Below are positions 50,201 through 63,982 of a stretch of DNA of 64,000 nucleotides, piece after piece. The notes under the pieces are model-generated. The model worked only from the letters and a program-made list of their open reading frames with translations, was not told the origin of the DNA and did no database searches. The DNA lies in the NCBI GenBank assembly GCA_020086605.1, contig JACBWW010000012.1:10607736-10671735 (forward strand), read 5' to 3'. Made by a program: the position numbers and the translations under genes. Source of the DNA: Lanius collurio. Taxonomy: Eukaryota; Chordata; Aves; Passeriformes; Laniidae. How positions within the stretch are numbered: the first letter of the stretch is position 1; every line of letters begins with the position of its first letter.

Positions 50201-53200
50201 AATGAAAAGATCATTGAAACCACTTCCTTATGCAAAGGTGTAAGTCTGAGTGGGAATTGTAATGAAAAAGTAAGTCAAGATTGAAAGAAGAAGGGATTTT
50301 GAGATACTGCTGCAGGCAGTACAGTAGAATATGTTATGAAAGTCTTTTAAAGTATTTCAAAATAATAGACTACAGCTACAGTAATAGCCTATTGTGAACA
50401 TAACCCTCTAGAATGTTATAGAGTGTTACATGCAAGATTTTAAAGTGGTTTAAAATTTTGCTATTGGTTACAACGGGAGTTTCAAATTCTGAAGTGAAAA
50501 CAGCTTGTCTTTTTTTCAATTGAAAAAGCTTCGTAATAAAAGCGACTAGTGTTGATGTGGCTGAATGAGTAAGATTTAATGAACTCATGTAAGCACAGGC
50601 TGTCACCTAATCAATTACAGCATACCTGCCTATGATGCAAAAGAAAATGGAAAGATTTAAGTGATTAGTGATGATTGCCAGCAGTGAATGGAATGCCATA
50701 TCTGAAAAACAAAAGAAGAGTAGGACAGATTAGCCAGGAAATGGGCGTGGAACAGCCAATTTGTTTGTTTTCTTTTTAAATTAGGTTGAGATCTGCTCTA
50801 CTACTCTATATGGCAATCCTCAATGGATGCCATAGTGTTAACATTTTTTACCACAGTGTCAGGTAAGTGTAAGCATGGACCACCACCCTAGACAGTGGAC
50901 ATTCAGAATTCTACAAGTGAATGATGGAGGGAAGCAATATTGGCCAGTTGAAGATAAGAGGTGATGAGTAATGGTCAAGTGGAAATAGGGCATGAAGTGA
51001 AGACAAATAGTTTGTATTTAATAAGATGGAGGAGCCAGTGTTAATGGGGGAAACTTATAATAAAGAGGGTTGCATGCTAAGTCAGACAGCTTAGGAAACT
51101 GATCCTTGCAGGTGCACTCTAAGCAGCTATGAATGTGGTAAACTTCATTTGCTAAAGAAATGAAAAGGAAAAAGGTCAGAGAAATAGAAAGTGTAATGAA
51201 GAAATTTGATATGATCGAATCCTAAATGGGAATATACTTCATGAACAGTGGGAAAATGTAAGTCATGGGCCAGTGACAAAGAAAGCATTCAGATATGATT
51301 CAAATACAAAGAACTAGGATACCCAAATAAAAATACATTGCCTTAACTATCACTTTGCATAATGATGAGGTGAGGATAGTGCTTGGAAAGCAAAAGGAAG
51401 GATGCAGGGCTAATTGCTAGATATGAACTGGCAGGTATTTAAAGAGATGGGGTTATATTTTGATCTGGTCTAGAGAAACCAGCATATCTAAAATAATGGC
51501 AGGTGTCTGAGTGATCCTTGAGAAGTGGTAGTTGGGTTTGTTTCATGGTGGCTTTATCTGGCAAAAATTTGCAAAGAATGAAGGGAATTAATTAGAAGAA
51601 GAGTTGTAGAATGTGTCCTCTCCATCTGAAGGGGAGCTTCAGTTCTCAAGTCCAGATGGAAGAGCTACATGCTTGAGCAATTGATTAGAGATGTAGGAAA
51701 ACAGAAGATGTGACAGTTTGTGTCATGTGTCACCTACAGTATTGGACAGTGATCTCATTTTACATCAGTTCAAAATACCAAAATGGAAAAGGATATGAAA
51801 GTATTAATATTTCAACAGCCAATCAATCATTTTTGACACTGGTGGAGGCTAGAGGTGATGAAAAGCAGAACACAGATCCATACTGTAAAAGGGGCAGGAA
51901 AATTCCTTGCAAGTTAGGCTCATCATTTGTCAGTTTTTCATTGTGGAAGAGAGTATTCTGAGACAAGTGGATGTGCAAAGGTAAGTTACTTTCTATACAA
52001 CCTAATAAGAAATGTGTGACATTTATTTTTTAAGAGAAACAAAGATTAGAAGAGGGAGAGCAAGATTGGGGTGGGCAGATGAAGGGAAGTGTGAAAGGGT
52101 AGATAAACTATTCATACCTGTCTGACAGTCTTCCCCATCCCTATTATCTCAACAACCTTACTTTTCATCATAAATTGGTCTGATAGAGAAACTGGTGAGG
52201 TACCAGGAAGATGTAAGTGTGCAATTGTCCATATGTATAAAATAAATGAGAAGGCTGAAGAAGAAATAGGTTGTATTTGGGAATATATTTTACATAAAAA
52301 GAACAAGACCGTGAAGTATTTCATTAGTAATTGTCAGGAAAATCAGCAGCTAAAAGAAATAGCTTTTTTTTTTTTTTTTTAATGGGTTTCTTTAGCTTCC
52401 TCCTGTTCCTTTCTCCAGCTACAATAAAAAGTGATGCATAGGGAGAATATCACATATATCAGTGAAGCGTACATTACAATGATGCCTGTGGTTTGCAGCC
52501 TGAGACTTGAACATACTTCTCTTACCAAAAGGTTAAGAGACCACAGCATTTATTTTGACATATTTTCTCTTCCCTGTTTAGTCTTACTTTTTGCACAAAA
52601 TATATAAGAAATACCAGTTACACTAAGGACATAACCCATAGAGCTACCCAGTAAGGGCAGAGCCAACACTGCTGAAACCCAAAGGCTGGCAGATCTCAGG
52701 GTGCTGGAGGAGGGCATCTCCGTTTTTATCCACAGCTTTCTGATGACCTAAGGTAGAATCATTCCTTCTTTGGCTTGCCTAGCAAAGAGGAGCAGGCAAT
52801 GTGCTTTTGCTCCCAGATTCTGCTCTGGCCTTCTGCTAGGCTGGCTGTGTGGCTGAAATGAGATGCAGCTCCTTGCAGGCAGGCACATGCCATGAGTGAG
52901 CCGTGGTTTCCAGCGGGAGCTGCAGTGCTCTGCGAGGCAGCGGAGCAGCTGGGCTCCCTCGCGTCCCTCTGCTGCAGCCAGCGAAACCTCTCGAGCAGCT
53001 GTGACTGGGACAAGGCAGCAGTTGCTCACGTAGGTCAGTCCAGACCCACTGCTTTCTGTATGACATAAGATGTCTTTCATGCAAGTAATTCTACTTTAGG
53101 TAGTGAATTCATATTGCCACCAGCTGTAGGGTTGATTTTCAATAATGAGAAATATTCCAGTGTGCTTGAAACTTGATGTTTCTTCCTAAATATTTAGGCA

Positions 53201-55620
53201 TAGCTATTAATTTTTAATAATAAAGTTTGCATTCTTTGGGCTTGCTGTAGATAAACTACTCAGAAGTTGTGACATAGGGTAATGAGCTTCACTATGTCTG
53301 CAAACAAAACTGACAGTGTTCTGAGTCATCAGATTCTCAGCTGATGGTATCACTGGCTCAAGCACTCAGAAAACATATCATTGTTTAGGAGTTTGTTGTT
53401 CTAACAGAACAAGACATGGTTACTATTTTTGTACTGATTCAAAACCTTGTCATCTGTTGTAACCAACAAAAGTATAAAACTGAAATATGCTCCTGATTTT
53501 TTGCTTCACCTCTATTACCTCTATAAAGATTTGTTGCATCTATATTGTGCATGAGAGTTTGGCTACTGATGTACTAGTATTTTTTTCTGAGAAAATAGCT
53601 GATGTATTTTACATTAAGAAACAAAAATCCATCAATATGGTTTTCTTCAGAGAAATACACTCTTAAGAAGGAAAGCACAAAAATAATGTCGCATTTATCT
53701 TATTTTTCTTCATTGTTGCAAAACTTAGTTCACCAGCATGTACAGCCCTTTAAACTTAGGACAATTTATATCTGTTAATGAGTGGATAGGGATCTGGAAA
53801 TTTTTAGAAAGAATTAAAATTATCTAAATCGTCTGAGGTTTCTTTTGAGCATACAGTGTTTTTGACAGGATGGGGAGAGGAGGGTGCTACTAGGTGACAG
53901 AGCTCTGTAAATGATAGAATTTCCAAAAGCAGGAGATTTAATGAGGAAAATCCTCAGATTAATCCCTGCTACCCAGCAATACTACATCCTAAAAAAAACT
54001 CTCCAGAATATATGAGGTGTCTAGTATTTTCTCTAAATGACTTCTTTTTCTTTGAAACACCAAAACCGTGCTTTGGACATTTTCTGTTAGGTGCAGGTTA
54101 AGCATTTGATGTTGCTAAATAAGTCTAAATTAAGTGTTTGAAGTTTTATGTAAAATCTACTTAGTGAATTAAAATGAAAATCTCTCTCTGTTCAGAATCC
54201 AAGGCAAGAAAACTGCAAGATTTTCAGGTCCTTCATTGTTTTTATTACTTCCTGGCAATAACTTGGACTGATGGTAGAGAAAAGCCATAGAAAACATAAT
54301 GGAATGGAAGGACAGTGAGTGTGCTGCTTAAACTGAATCCTCTCCAACTTTTATGATCAGGCCCTTGGACACCTTCGTTGTTGCATGGATCCCTTGGGTT
54401 TATTTCCCTATGGAATGAGTGTGTGCAGGTTAAATTCAAGGTACACAGTGAGTTATTCTGCTGCTTCTTCTTCACAAAACAGTGAAGGATGCTTCCTTTT
54501 AGATAAAAGTTGTCCCTTCACATTCTGTAAGCATAATTAATACACAGCGAAGTATTTATTTTCTTCAGAATTCTAATACTCTTAGCTAAATAAGATAAAC
54601 ATTTAAAAAAAGTATTCTGAGGTTAATTAGGTGGGAAAGTATCTTTTCATTTTGGGAGTATTAGATTTATCTAATGATATTTCAAAGCAGGACATCTCAC
54701 AGAGGTCAGCTTCCTTGGTTGTCTGAATTTGAGAGGACTTTGTGCTGCCAACTCTGTCACCATTAGTATAATACAGAATTCAAAATATTTTTTAACCAAA
54801 TCGAAGGACATTGGAAAGCATCGGGTCAGCTGTGTAGGATTTGTTGGTCTTCATTTTAGACAAAAAATGGTAAATATATACATTCATCATCATGGTCTCT
54901 GTTGGGGCTCTCTAAAGTTTGTTGAAAGGGTTGATTGATTTTTTTTTTTTTTTTGTCACTCAGTCCTTTAAAGCAGTTAGACTAATATACCTTGTGACAG
55001 CTCTGCTGCTCATGGCCCGTTTTTCTTTCTGAAGAAACACCCTTTGTTTCCTAAAGCAGAAGCATCTTGTAGGATCGCATGCTGATGTTTTTCTTTGTGT
55101 TTTCCGTGGCATGTGTGTTTGCAACTCTTCAATGACTAGAATACCCATTTTTAATTTAGAATTAATTAATTGTTTTCAGTTTTTGAGACTAGAATTGCAA
55201 CAGGTGAAAATCTGTGCTTCATTACTACCACTCCATAATTTAACAGCATTGGCTTTACACCAGAGCTGGCCTTTTTCAGTGAGCCCTTTGTTCTTTTGAC
55301 AATTCCTGCCATTCACTATTTTAGGAAGAACAGTGAATTGCAGCAGTGGCTTTGAACTCATATTTCCTGGCAACTGGGCTAAAACCCATGCACACTAAAA
55401 CTATAGCTATTTCTCTTCCTTAGTCTTCATTTGTGGATTTAGAAAGGCAAACAAATAAGGAACACAAACTGATCTATCCCTGTATGTGCTGTTAATCATT
55501 GGCATAAGCAAGGCCTTTAAAATACCATGAAAATAAGAGTAAATTATTTTGAATTATCTCAATTCTTCTAGAAGCACTTGATTGGAGAGAAAAGAAAAAT
55601 GGAAATTTTGTTTGAGGTAC
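50201..55620 (+). other. Intronic sequence with purine-rich and GC-rich parts
   Basis: 50640-52090 is visibly purine-rich on the + strand. A (T)17 run lies at 52364-52380 and a (T)16 run at 54939-54954. 52640-53040 is a GC-rich patch with several CpGs around 52900-53000 and overlapping open frames on the - strand without family resemblance. No gene or transposon identified. Confidence 0.45.
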
Positions 55621-55621
55621 A

Positions 55622-55645
55622 TTTGTTTGTTTGTTTGTTTGTTTT
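55622..55645. repeat. (TTTG)n microsatellite
   Basis: Five to six perfect TTTG units ending in a T run. Confidence 0.9.
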
Positions 55646-55981
55646 CAAAATTAGTTGGTTTTCTTAAAGACTGTATATACAAATATTTCGGTTATATTTT
55701 TACAAGAAGACCATATGGTTCCTTATTAAATCATACCAACTTACATTAGTTTCAGCTTCTAAATAAGTGAATGTAATATTACTGGTATTAGGAATACAAT
55801 CTTTGCTGATTAAAATAGTCATGCTTTCTGCTAAATAGATGGCGGAAGTGCTGTGTGAATGATAAATACTTTACCTGAGACCATCTGGATTCTTGCCAGG
55901 AATGCAAGACTGTTATCAAGACCTTTCTAACAATTATTTGGAATAAAAATTAATCTAGGATTAAACTGTCTCTCTTTGCAG

Positions 55982-56055
55982 CACCTAACTGTGATATCAG
56001 GAGAAGTGGTTCGGCCATGTATGCTGTTAGATTCTTTAAAGTTGCTGCCGTGACA
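55982..56055 (+). other. Exon-like segment (possible cryptic or lncRNA exon)
   Basis: 74 bp bounded by a good pyrimidine tract and acceptor ('actgtctctctttgcag' ending 55981) and a good donor (GTAAGC from 56056). One frame is open throughout (PNCDIRRSGSAMYAVRFFKV...). In the frame set by the UBE2E exon's phase, however, it would read Ser-Thr-stop. It is therefore not a normal UBE2E coding exon. It could be a cryptic or poison exon, a non-coding RNA exon, or chance. Confidence 0.3.
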
Positions 56056-58103
56056 GTAAGCCTCTTTGTGTGGTTCTTACTCTTCAGCAGCTGTTAAACT
56101 AGGCGTTTCAAAGGTCGTCATTTTAATTTCTGGGTTTTTGAGAGCTCAGTTACTGATAACTTACTTGTGCCTTAATGAGCAAATCCATCTTCCATTTGGT
56201 TGATGGAATATGCATGTAAGGAACCTTTTTGGTCTGCGCAGTCCCTCGTGAATGTGCTGAGACAGTTTTTTCTGACAATAATTCAGGCTCAGGTTCTGTT
56301 TCCACAATGTGCCACAAAAAATATATCTTTTTCTTTTTTTTTTTTCCCTTAATCTTGTTAGCCTTGATCTGTTGAGTTTTAAAATGTTATGTGTATTTTT
56401 GTATTTTACTACTCATAGCTTACACTCAGGCTTTTGTGGGGGAAGGGACACTGTTCGACCAGTTACAGCTGAGCCATAAGTCTTTACCAGGAAGGTAAAA
56501 AAAAGACCTCTGGGACTGTAGGGATGAAGTAGGGATTGGTGGTAGAAAGAGAAATTCTCTAGATGTTATAAAAACCTGCAATATTTGTCCTAGTGGCCAC
56601 GAAAGTACCATAAATTTAGTGCAGTATATTTATTTTTGTTACTGGTTTAGTGGGTTCACATATAATTAAGACTCCTAATGTCATTGTACCAGGAATAAAC
56701 ATTTTATGCTATTATTTGTGGCAGAAGTTGTGTGAAAGGGGTTCCAAATTGCTGTAAACAAATCTGAGCCTAACTGCTTGCTGTTGACAAGAAGTATTCC
56801 CAGTCTACAGGACAGCTTTATGCTAAGGTCCAGTCGAGGGTCCCCATTTTACAAGTTTGAAATGCTTTCCCAAGTATGAATAAATTAGTTCTCACAGTAT
56901 CTGGAAAAGTAAACAAATATTATCTCATTTAAACTGTGGGAAAAGCAATTTAGGCAGATGAAATTATTTGTGGCATAAAGAAAAGCTGTATCAAAGCCAG
57001 AAATGGAAGCCAGATTTCCTTATGGCACGGCATGTCCTTCTTTATTAAACTTCTCTCCTATGGTTGACATATGTCATCACATCCCATTGTCCATCCGTAA
57101 TTCCACTTTGGATATTATGGACATTTAAATAAGTTATTGGGATACACTGTGTTTCTGAAGGTCACCCTTCAATCCACATACCGTGGTATTTGAGCTGAAG
57201 TAGTGAAACCACAAAGTACAGAAGTGAATTATTGACTATTAGATGAGCCACAGAAGTAGGACACAACACACTCTTTGCCAGCATCTTATTTAGTTTTCAG
57301 AACAGTTGTTTTCATAAACAGTTTGTGACACTTGTATACACAGAATAAAAGAGTTCTTTTCAAAGAGTGAATGTATTAAAAATTCATTTATTCAGAATTT
57401 ATATTTACCTATTTTAATGTATTTGTACAGCGAGGAACCCTTTGTACCTTTTTAATTGTTATTCTCTCTAGATGTTTAAGTCAATTACCACTGAGCAGTT
57501 ACACTCTGGTAGCTTTTCTTAAGTTTAGAAAGGAAGAATTACGAACTCAAAGTAAAGCAAGCAACTTGATCCCTCAAAATTAAACTCCCTTTTCTTATGA
57601 TAACAGAAGAATGTTCTGATATCAAGGCTGCTCACTTTAAAAATAGCTGCTTAAAAATAAACCCTTAAATGATTTTTCTTCTTAAAGCTTTTTTTGGTTA
57701 TTGTTTCTAAATAGATGAGCATTTATTTTTGGATGCTGATGCTTAACATTTAAAACCTTTTTACAAAGCTCTCACTACTGCTCCATAAAACCCAGGAGCT
57801 GTAAAAATGGAGTTCTTTGCTGATGTGGTGTTGAATTCTGTTAGAAACTGTCTCATCTCCTGTCATCAGATAAGGTGCTTTCAATGGGATAGGGTGTCAG
57901 ATATTATAACATGGCTATGTAGTATTTCAAGCCAAGTATATAAAAATAAGAACTATTTCTCTTACTTTCTTCTGAGTCATGGTTTTCCACATGACTGTGA
58001 CTGTTGCTTAATATCCTTTGAAACAACAAAAGTGGTCAGACTATTTAATTGAGATTTATAATCATATTACATTGACTGTTGAAGCTGTAGAATCAGACTA
58101 TCT

Positions 58104-58123
58104 ACTGATAGTTCACTATCAGT
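58104..58123. repeat. Short perfect inverted repeat
   Basis: Arms actgatag and ctatcagt (8 bp, perfect) around a TTCA loop. Probably chance; recorded for completeness. Confidence 0.8.
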
Positions 58124-61100
58124 GCACACATTTCTTTTTTTCTTTTCTGATTTCAGAATAGGGTCAAGTCCAAGTTATATACTTCTAAAAACTGAATAAA
58201 TAATACTGTCATGCTGTGTGTTAACATACTGTTATCTTTTCAGACATATAAATTCAGTTGTTCTTGCCATCTCAAGTTGCACCACCTGCAACTTGACTCC
58301 GAACTCATTTTGGATTGGAACTCCTCCACTAAGAATTGGTCTCTTACTGATTTTGTTATAGAAATTATAGCACTTTTACAGCATGATGCTGATGGGATTC
58401 CCCAACTTTAAATTTTCCTGAGTGGTTTCCAAACACACCAGGGCCACCAGGGTAGTTAGAGATGACAGCGATTCTAAGTTATTCTGGTTCTCACATGAAT
58501 CATACTACCAGGTGTGCCTGTGCATGTTTTTTCCTAAAACAGTTTTTATTTGTTAGTTATGAAGAAAAAATAAGGTGTTAAGTTAATTGCAAATTATCTA
58601 TTTTACAAATACATTGATTAGTGGGAAAAAGAAGACATAAAACATTTGGAAAGCAAACCCCAAACAGGCACATTTCCTAAATACTAATCTAAAACCACCT
58701 ACAATATTTGCATGTAGTGAATCTATTTCTCTGATGAAATCTGCATCTACTCAGTTATAACTTGTTCTTGCTTTTTATCATCAGTTTCCCTGTGGGTGTT
58801 TTTAAACAAAACTATGTATTTCCTGAACAGATATTTTCACCTTCTGAAATGCTTCTGAATGCAATAATGGCTGAATTATCTGCTTCTCTTAACTTCTGAT
58901 TTATACAACTGCACTGAATTTCTAAAGCAGATTCTATCTTATATTTATGTATTTATGTCTAGGTGCATATTTTAGAAATACCACTATATCGCAGCATTAC
59001 ATTGATTACATACTTGGGCCTGCCTATTATGGGTTTCAGTTTGCTTGTTTATAACCAGCTAAACCAGGGTTATTTCTTCTGGGCTAACCCTACTGCAAAA
59101 CAGGACTCACTCCAACATTTGTCAGCACAGTCCCAAGGGGAGTTAAAGTTTACAGGTGCAAACAGCCTGCTCCTCTTCCCCAACCTTACCACATAATAGC
59201 TGCAGTTTGTGGATGTTGAAGAGGATGTGGATGAGGTTCAAATTATTAATTAAACTCTTTAGAGTATAAATGGAAATTACCTTGTCATTGTCACCAATGC
59301 TTTTTAAGTATACTTCTGTAATTATAATTCATTACCTATGCTGATCAAGCAGTACGTTCTGCAGGTTCTCACTTTTAATTATTGGTATTGGAGCTTTGAA
59401 TCAGTAATATAGTCTGGGATTTCGTATGCTCTTGTGACAGAGTTTCACTCTTGGCTTCTACTTGGGCTTCCATATGAGAAAGTTGATATAGAAATAATCC
59501 ACTCTGGTAACGTCTGCAAAAAAAACTTTGGTGTAGCATCACCATTAGACACAAGTGTTCATGTTGGAGAAAGTACACTATGCCCAGAGTTGTTGGAATG
59601 TCTTTCGTATTCAAGAATTTGAACAATATTTTAATTAATTTTGCATAATTATTTGTTCGTCTTTTTTATTACTTTCTGTTTTCAAATGCATTTGTTCCTC
59701 TCTCTTTTCTTTATTTTTGAGGAAGAATTGGATTCAGTGCTACCTTTTCTTTAATATGCAACACTAAGTGCAAGCTTAGTACAGTACAGCAGAGAATGCT
59801 ATTGCAGATTTTTATAAACTATTTCATTGAACTATTCAATGAAGTTTCCTAAATATAGCAGGCAGTATTTTTACTGTACCATACTGTAGTTTTAGACAAT
59901 GAAATTTAAGTATGTGACAAAAATATTTAGCACAGAGTATTTTTAGAAGGATAACAAAAATCCTCCCTCTGGCATGTTTCTTTGCTAAATGCAATTAACT
60001 ATGCTGTGTCTAACTTTAGAAGGCTGGCGTGATTTTGTAGAAAGAAGCTGTTGGTAAGGTGTCTTTATTAGAAGTAGTTGTTGCGCCCCTAAACACTATG
60101 CATATTTTTTATTAATTTATTTATTTAAAACAGGAGAGTAATCCATTGGAACAGCATATTTAATGAATATACATTTCAGTTACTTAAAGAGATACGGTAG
60201 CATATTCTCGAATCATTTCAGTTTCAGGCTTAATATACTCATCTAGGGATAATCCTAAATTTAGCAACTGTAAGTAGATTTGGTATGTTGTATATAGGCA
60301 ACAAAACAATAGACATGTTTTACTGTAATAATTAGGATAAACCAGCAAATGGATCTCCATAGAACTTGTGTTATTTTTCATAGCACAACTAAAGCATGCT
60401 CTGCTTTACAAAAAACACCTCGAACATTTTATTTATAAAAAATTGAGGCAGTGAATGCTAGCAATTGTGTTCATTTCTAAAATGCTGAAGAAAAACAAAA
60501 TCATGTTAAACCTATACTGCTTTGCTTTAAAATTAATTCTGGTCTTTTAAATTTGCATGTTTGCAAGTCAAAGCCATGCTGTTGGGGTTCTCAACAAATA
60601 TGCCTGATACACTCTGGGTGACTGGGGTCTCCCAGTGTGTCTTTAAAACTTGGGTACTTAGGACTGATGGCTTTTACTGCTCTTTTGTTGACTTTAATCA
60701 AATGATCCTCAGTGTTTCATCTTAGTCGCAAAGTGTCAACCGGCATTTTATGTCTGGGTAATAAAAAACAGTGTTGAAATTCAAATTTCACACCAATTTT
60801 TAATTGTAACACATCCTCAGGGCTTCAGCAAACATGATATCTGAGGGTTAATAGAAACGATTTTCTAGGAATGCTGTGCAGAAACACGCCGCTATAAATA
60901 GCCTTTGTGAGTTACAGTACATACATTACCAGTTCTGAAAAGTGTTAAGAAGCTATGAACTTAATTCTCTTGTTTGTTTTTTGTTAAAGTATTTGTAAAA
61001 TAGGCTATGGGCACATCGATCTTACAGTCTTGCTTGTGATGGTGCATTGTGCAGAATAATTGACTTTCTGTCCCATTTATAAAGTACTCTGTCATTATTC

Positions 61101-62618
61101 AAGTGAATAATGTAATACCGATGTTTAAAGGGCTTTCACAGGAGGAAAAAGTGGTGTGGCTCAGTTTACTGCATTGCCTGTCAGCATTTTATTTGTCTAC
61201 AGAAGCATATGCTACACCATTTCAGTTTTACTGAGCACTGTGTGTTCTTCAGCTATGAGGAAAGCTATAATAGGAAGTAGGTCAGTGTTTGAATGACAGT
61301 CTCTCTCGTTGGTCCTCGATCTTTGCTCATATTTTGAGTCTGGGAACAGTTTTTCTCCTGAAGATGTTGCTTTGTTTAAAAGAAAAGAGAAACTAAACAT
61401 GTCCTTCACCATGTCTGGTAAGTTTTTGGGGAGTAAAAGTGAAAAATTTAAGGTTTTGCACTTAAGGTCTGGTCAGTTAAGCAATGTAAATGAACTGGGA
61501 ATCTTAGCATCTTTACTAAACTGCACCTATATATTCAACAGATGTAAAGGTCTGTTAAGCTGACTCTAAGGTGTGTATGTATATGAAAAGATAAGTCCTC
61601 TACAGTGCTGCATCCTCTAAAAATTCTGAGTAAAGGGAGAACTGTGAAATTACCAAAAAAGAAAGTACACAAATTCTGTCTTGCAAAGTACCTGTGTCAC
61701 ACTGGTACATCCCATTTTCATGCATTTCTTAAGTTGCAAGCATTCTTGGCCAGGAATTGAGATGATGATACAAAAATCTGAGTCTCAAAGGGTGGTTCTG
61801 AAAAGATTTTCATAGTAACTTAGAAACTTTTAGGATTAAGTATGAAATACTGTTTATTTTTGTTCCCTAATTTGCTGCATTCATACTTGACTTCTCTAAT
61901 TGCAAAACCTTGTGGAAACTAGATTTCAGACAGGGCCTGTTGCCCAACTCTTAAGAAAAACAGGCAAACTACAGTTTCCATGGTTTCAGACACTGCTGCT
62001 CATCCTCTCAAGGCTGTTCTGCTCTTGGTAGGAGAAATTGAGAATGTGTGAAAGGCTAAAAGTAAGATTATTTGTTTCAGGGTTATTTTTTCATTTTATT
62101 TTTTTGCTTACTGTAACAGCTAGAGTTTTTTCAGATTGTCAAAACTGAAGAAGTATTTTATCCAGCAGAAGAAAGATTTCTCAATGATTTTATGAGCTGT
62201 CTTTCTTGAAAAAGGCAGTCTTATGATTTTTTTTTTTCTGAAAAAAGAATAGATATTTCAATGTTCTTATTTGGAGTGCTTCTCTTGGTTTCAGAGATGG
62301 GACATCAACAGACAGTTGTTCTTTATTTATCTGTAAATACAGTTATTCAAAAGTGAAATGGCTTGGAAACATTAGCCATAGGCTTCTGTTTCTGAAAGAG
62401 CAGTGGTTAGATTTGGGGGGTTATCTCAGTTCTTTGAAGGAAGTTGTATTTCCTGGAGAAAAGGAGAGAACAAAGTAATCTCTTCTTTTGCCTATCCTTC
62501 TTTGCCTTTCTCCAGCAGAAAACCAGCTAAATTGTCTTCAGAATGTTTAGTCACCTCTGGATGAATGGATGAATGTATTTCTCTGAGGAATAACGTTGAT
62601 TGCAAACTAACCTTTCGC

Positions 62619-62660
62619 TCTTCTCTTTTTTCCTTTTTTTTTTTTTTCTTTTTTTTTTTT
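62619..62660. repeat. Poly-T / pyrimidine-rich tract
   Basis: Nearly pure T with a few C, including runs of 14 and 12 T. On the opposite strand it gives a Lys-rich frame that is an artefact. Confidence 0.9.
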
Positions 62661-62740
62661 ACTTTAATTATTTTATGGCTGCCTGTTAAGAGTCTGTGAG
62701 GGAGAGGATTTCTGATTTTCAAAACTTTTCTGTAGTACAA

Positions 62741-63161
62741 TGTTGCAGTGTATCCCTGGGTTCTCACCTGGGTCCTGGCCGTGTGACTCTGAGATATTCC
62801 TTTGTTTAAAGTTCAGACTTTGATCTGGTTGGTTGTTTATCCCAGCTCCACCCCTGGTATCCCCACTGTGTAACCTCACACAGAGGCTCTGCCTCTTTTC
62901 CTGGCTGCCCTCTTGATCGGACGCACCCTGTCTCTCGGGATGGGGAAATAAATGATTCTAAGAATATAGCCGGGGTCTGAGCTGCATTTCTTCTCTGCTT
63001 CTGCTTCTGGTGAGTAGCTGACAGCTGGCACTGGCTTACATGGAGCTGCACAGCTGAGGGCTATCTAAGCTTTCTGTAAATGGTTTAAGATATTCCAAGG
63101 CATATAGAGGAGGCAAGCTTACCACAGAAATTAAGCAGTGTACGAAGCTACATTATTACCA
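62741..63161 (+). mobile_element. Possible solo LTR of an endogenous retrovirus
   Basis: 421 bp with TG start and CA end, flanked by the 6-bp direct repeat gtacaa at 62735-62740 and 63162-63167. It is GC-richer than its surroundings, with AATAAA at 62947-62952 followed by a G/T-rich stretch ('ccggggtctgagctgc'), as in an R-U5 region. TG/CA ends, a 6-bp duplication and an internal poly-A signal fit a solo LTR. The terminal inverted repeat is only 2 bp and the family is not recognised, so the 3' boundary is tentative. Confidence 0.45.
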
Positions 63162-63167
63162 GTACAA

Positions 63168-63982
63168 GATCCACTTGTCCTTTGCTTTAGCTCCTATGTG
63201 TAACATGAGCTCAAAGGTAGTCAAACAGGACCAGCTGGTACCTGGGTCCTCCTGATGGTTGGAGAAGCAGTGAACTCCAGGTATTGGTAGCCCTGGTTCT
63301 TCCCAGACGCTGCTACACATGTAGCTGAGTTGCAGGGCTCTACAGGCAGCTGGAGGTGGTAGGTCAGCTCGAGAGGACCCATTCTGATGCTCATCATCTA
63401 GGGGGAGCTTTGGTGGCTCAGCTATCTGCATCAGATTTGTTTGGTTAATATAATTGAAAACTCATATGCTGCTTTATGTTGTATCCTTGATGTTTTTGAG
63501 AAGATAATAGTAAGGCCAACCAGAATAGAATAAACTAAATAGAATAATTTTTTCCCTCAAATTCTTGTGGGGCTAGAGAGGGATGAGAGACACTGCTCAG
63601 AAGAGACATTCCTAAACACTAGACTGTAAGACAAACTGAAAGCAGCATGTTCTAGTACAATATCTTACTCTCAAACCATTGGCTCTGATTAATTAATAGT
63701 GAAACTAATGTAATATTTGGTGCATCACTTAATTCCATGTTCTGGTGTGTTACTTGCCTTCCATAAAAAGAGAAGCTCTTTAGGTTTTCAAGGCAGGACA
63801 GGACACCAGTGCTTATCAGGAAAGGGATTCCTCCCTGCAGACTCTTTAGTGCTAACACACAAAATGCAAAAGTAATGACACTGAGAAATACATACTGGGG
63901 ACTTTTTCCCAATTAGTTTGCATGTAATTTTATGACCTAAAATCTAATAACTTTGTGGGGAAAAGAAACCCAAAACGACATG
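63168..63982 (+). other. Intronic sequence at the window end
   Basis: 63230-63430 is moderately GC-rich with a 91-codon frame on the - strand that resembles nothing known to me. The remainder is AT-rich. The next UBE2E exon (continuing Ser-Ala-Gly-Pro-Lys-Gly-Asp) is not present. Confidence 0.45.

Larger units (their letters stand above)
55646..62618 (+). other. Intronic sequence with an exon-like island
   Basis: AT-rich and mostly unique-looking. Contains an exon-like 74-bp segment at 55982-56055 (listed separately) and a perfect 8-bp-arm inverted repeat at 58104-58123. The remaining short frames have no recognisable product. Confidence 0.45.

Noticed and set aside
55982..56055. Considered as the next UBE2E coding exon
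   Set aside because: The family's next residues are Ala-Gly-Pro-Lys-Gly-Asp after the split serine. This segment does not encode them and would introduce a stop in phase.
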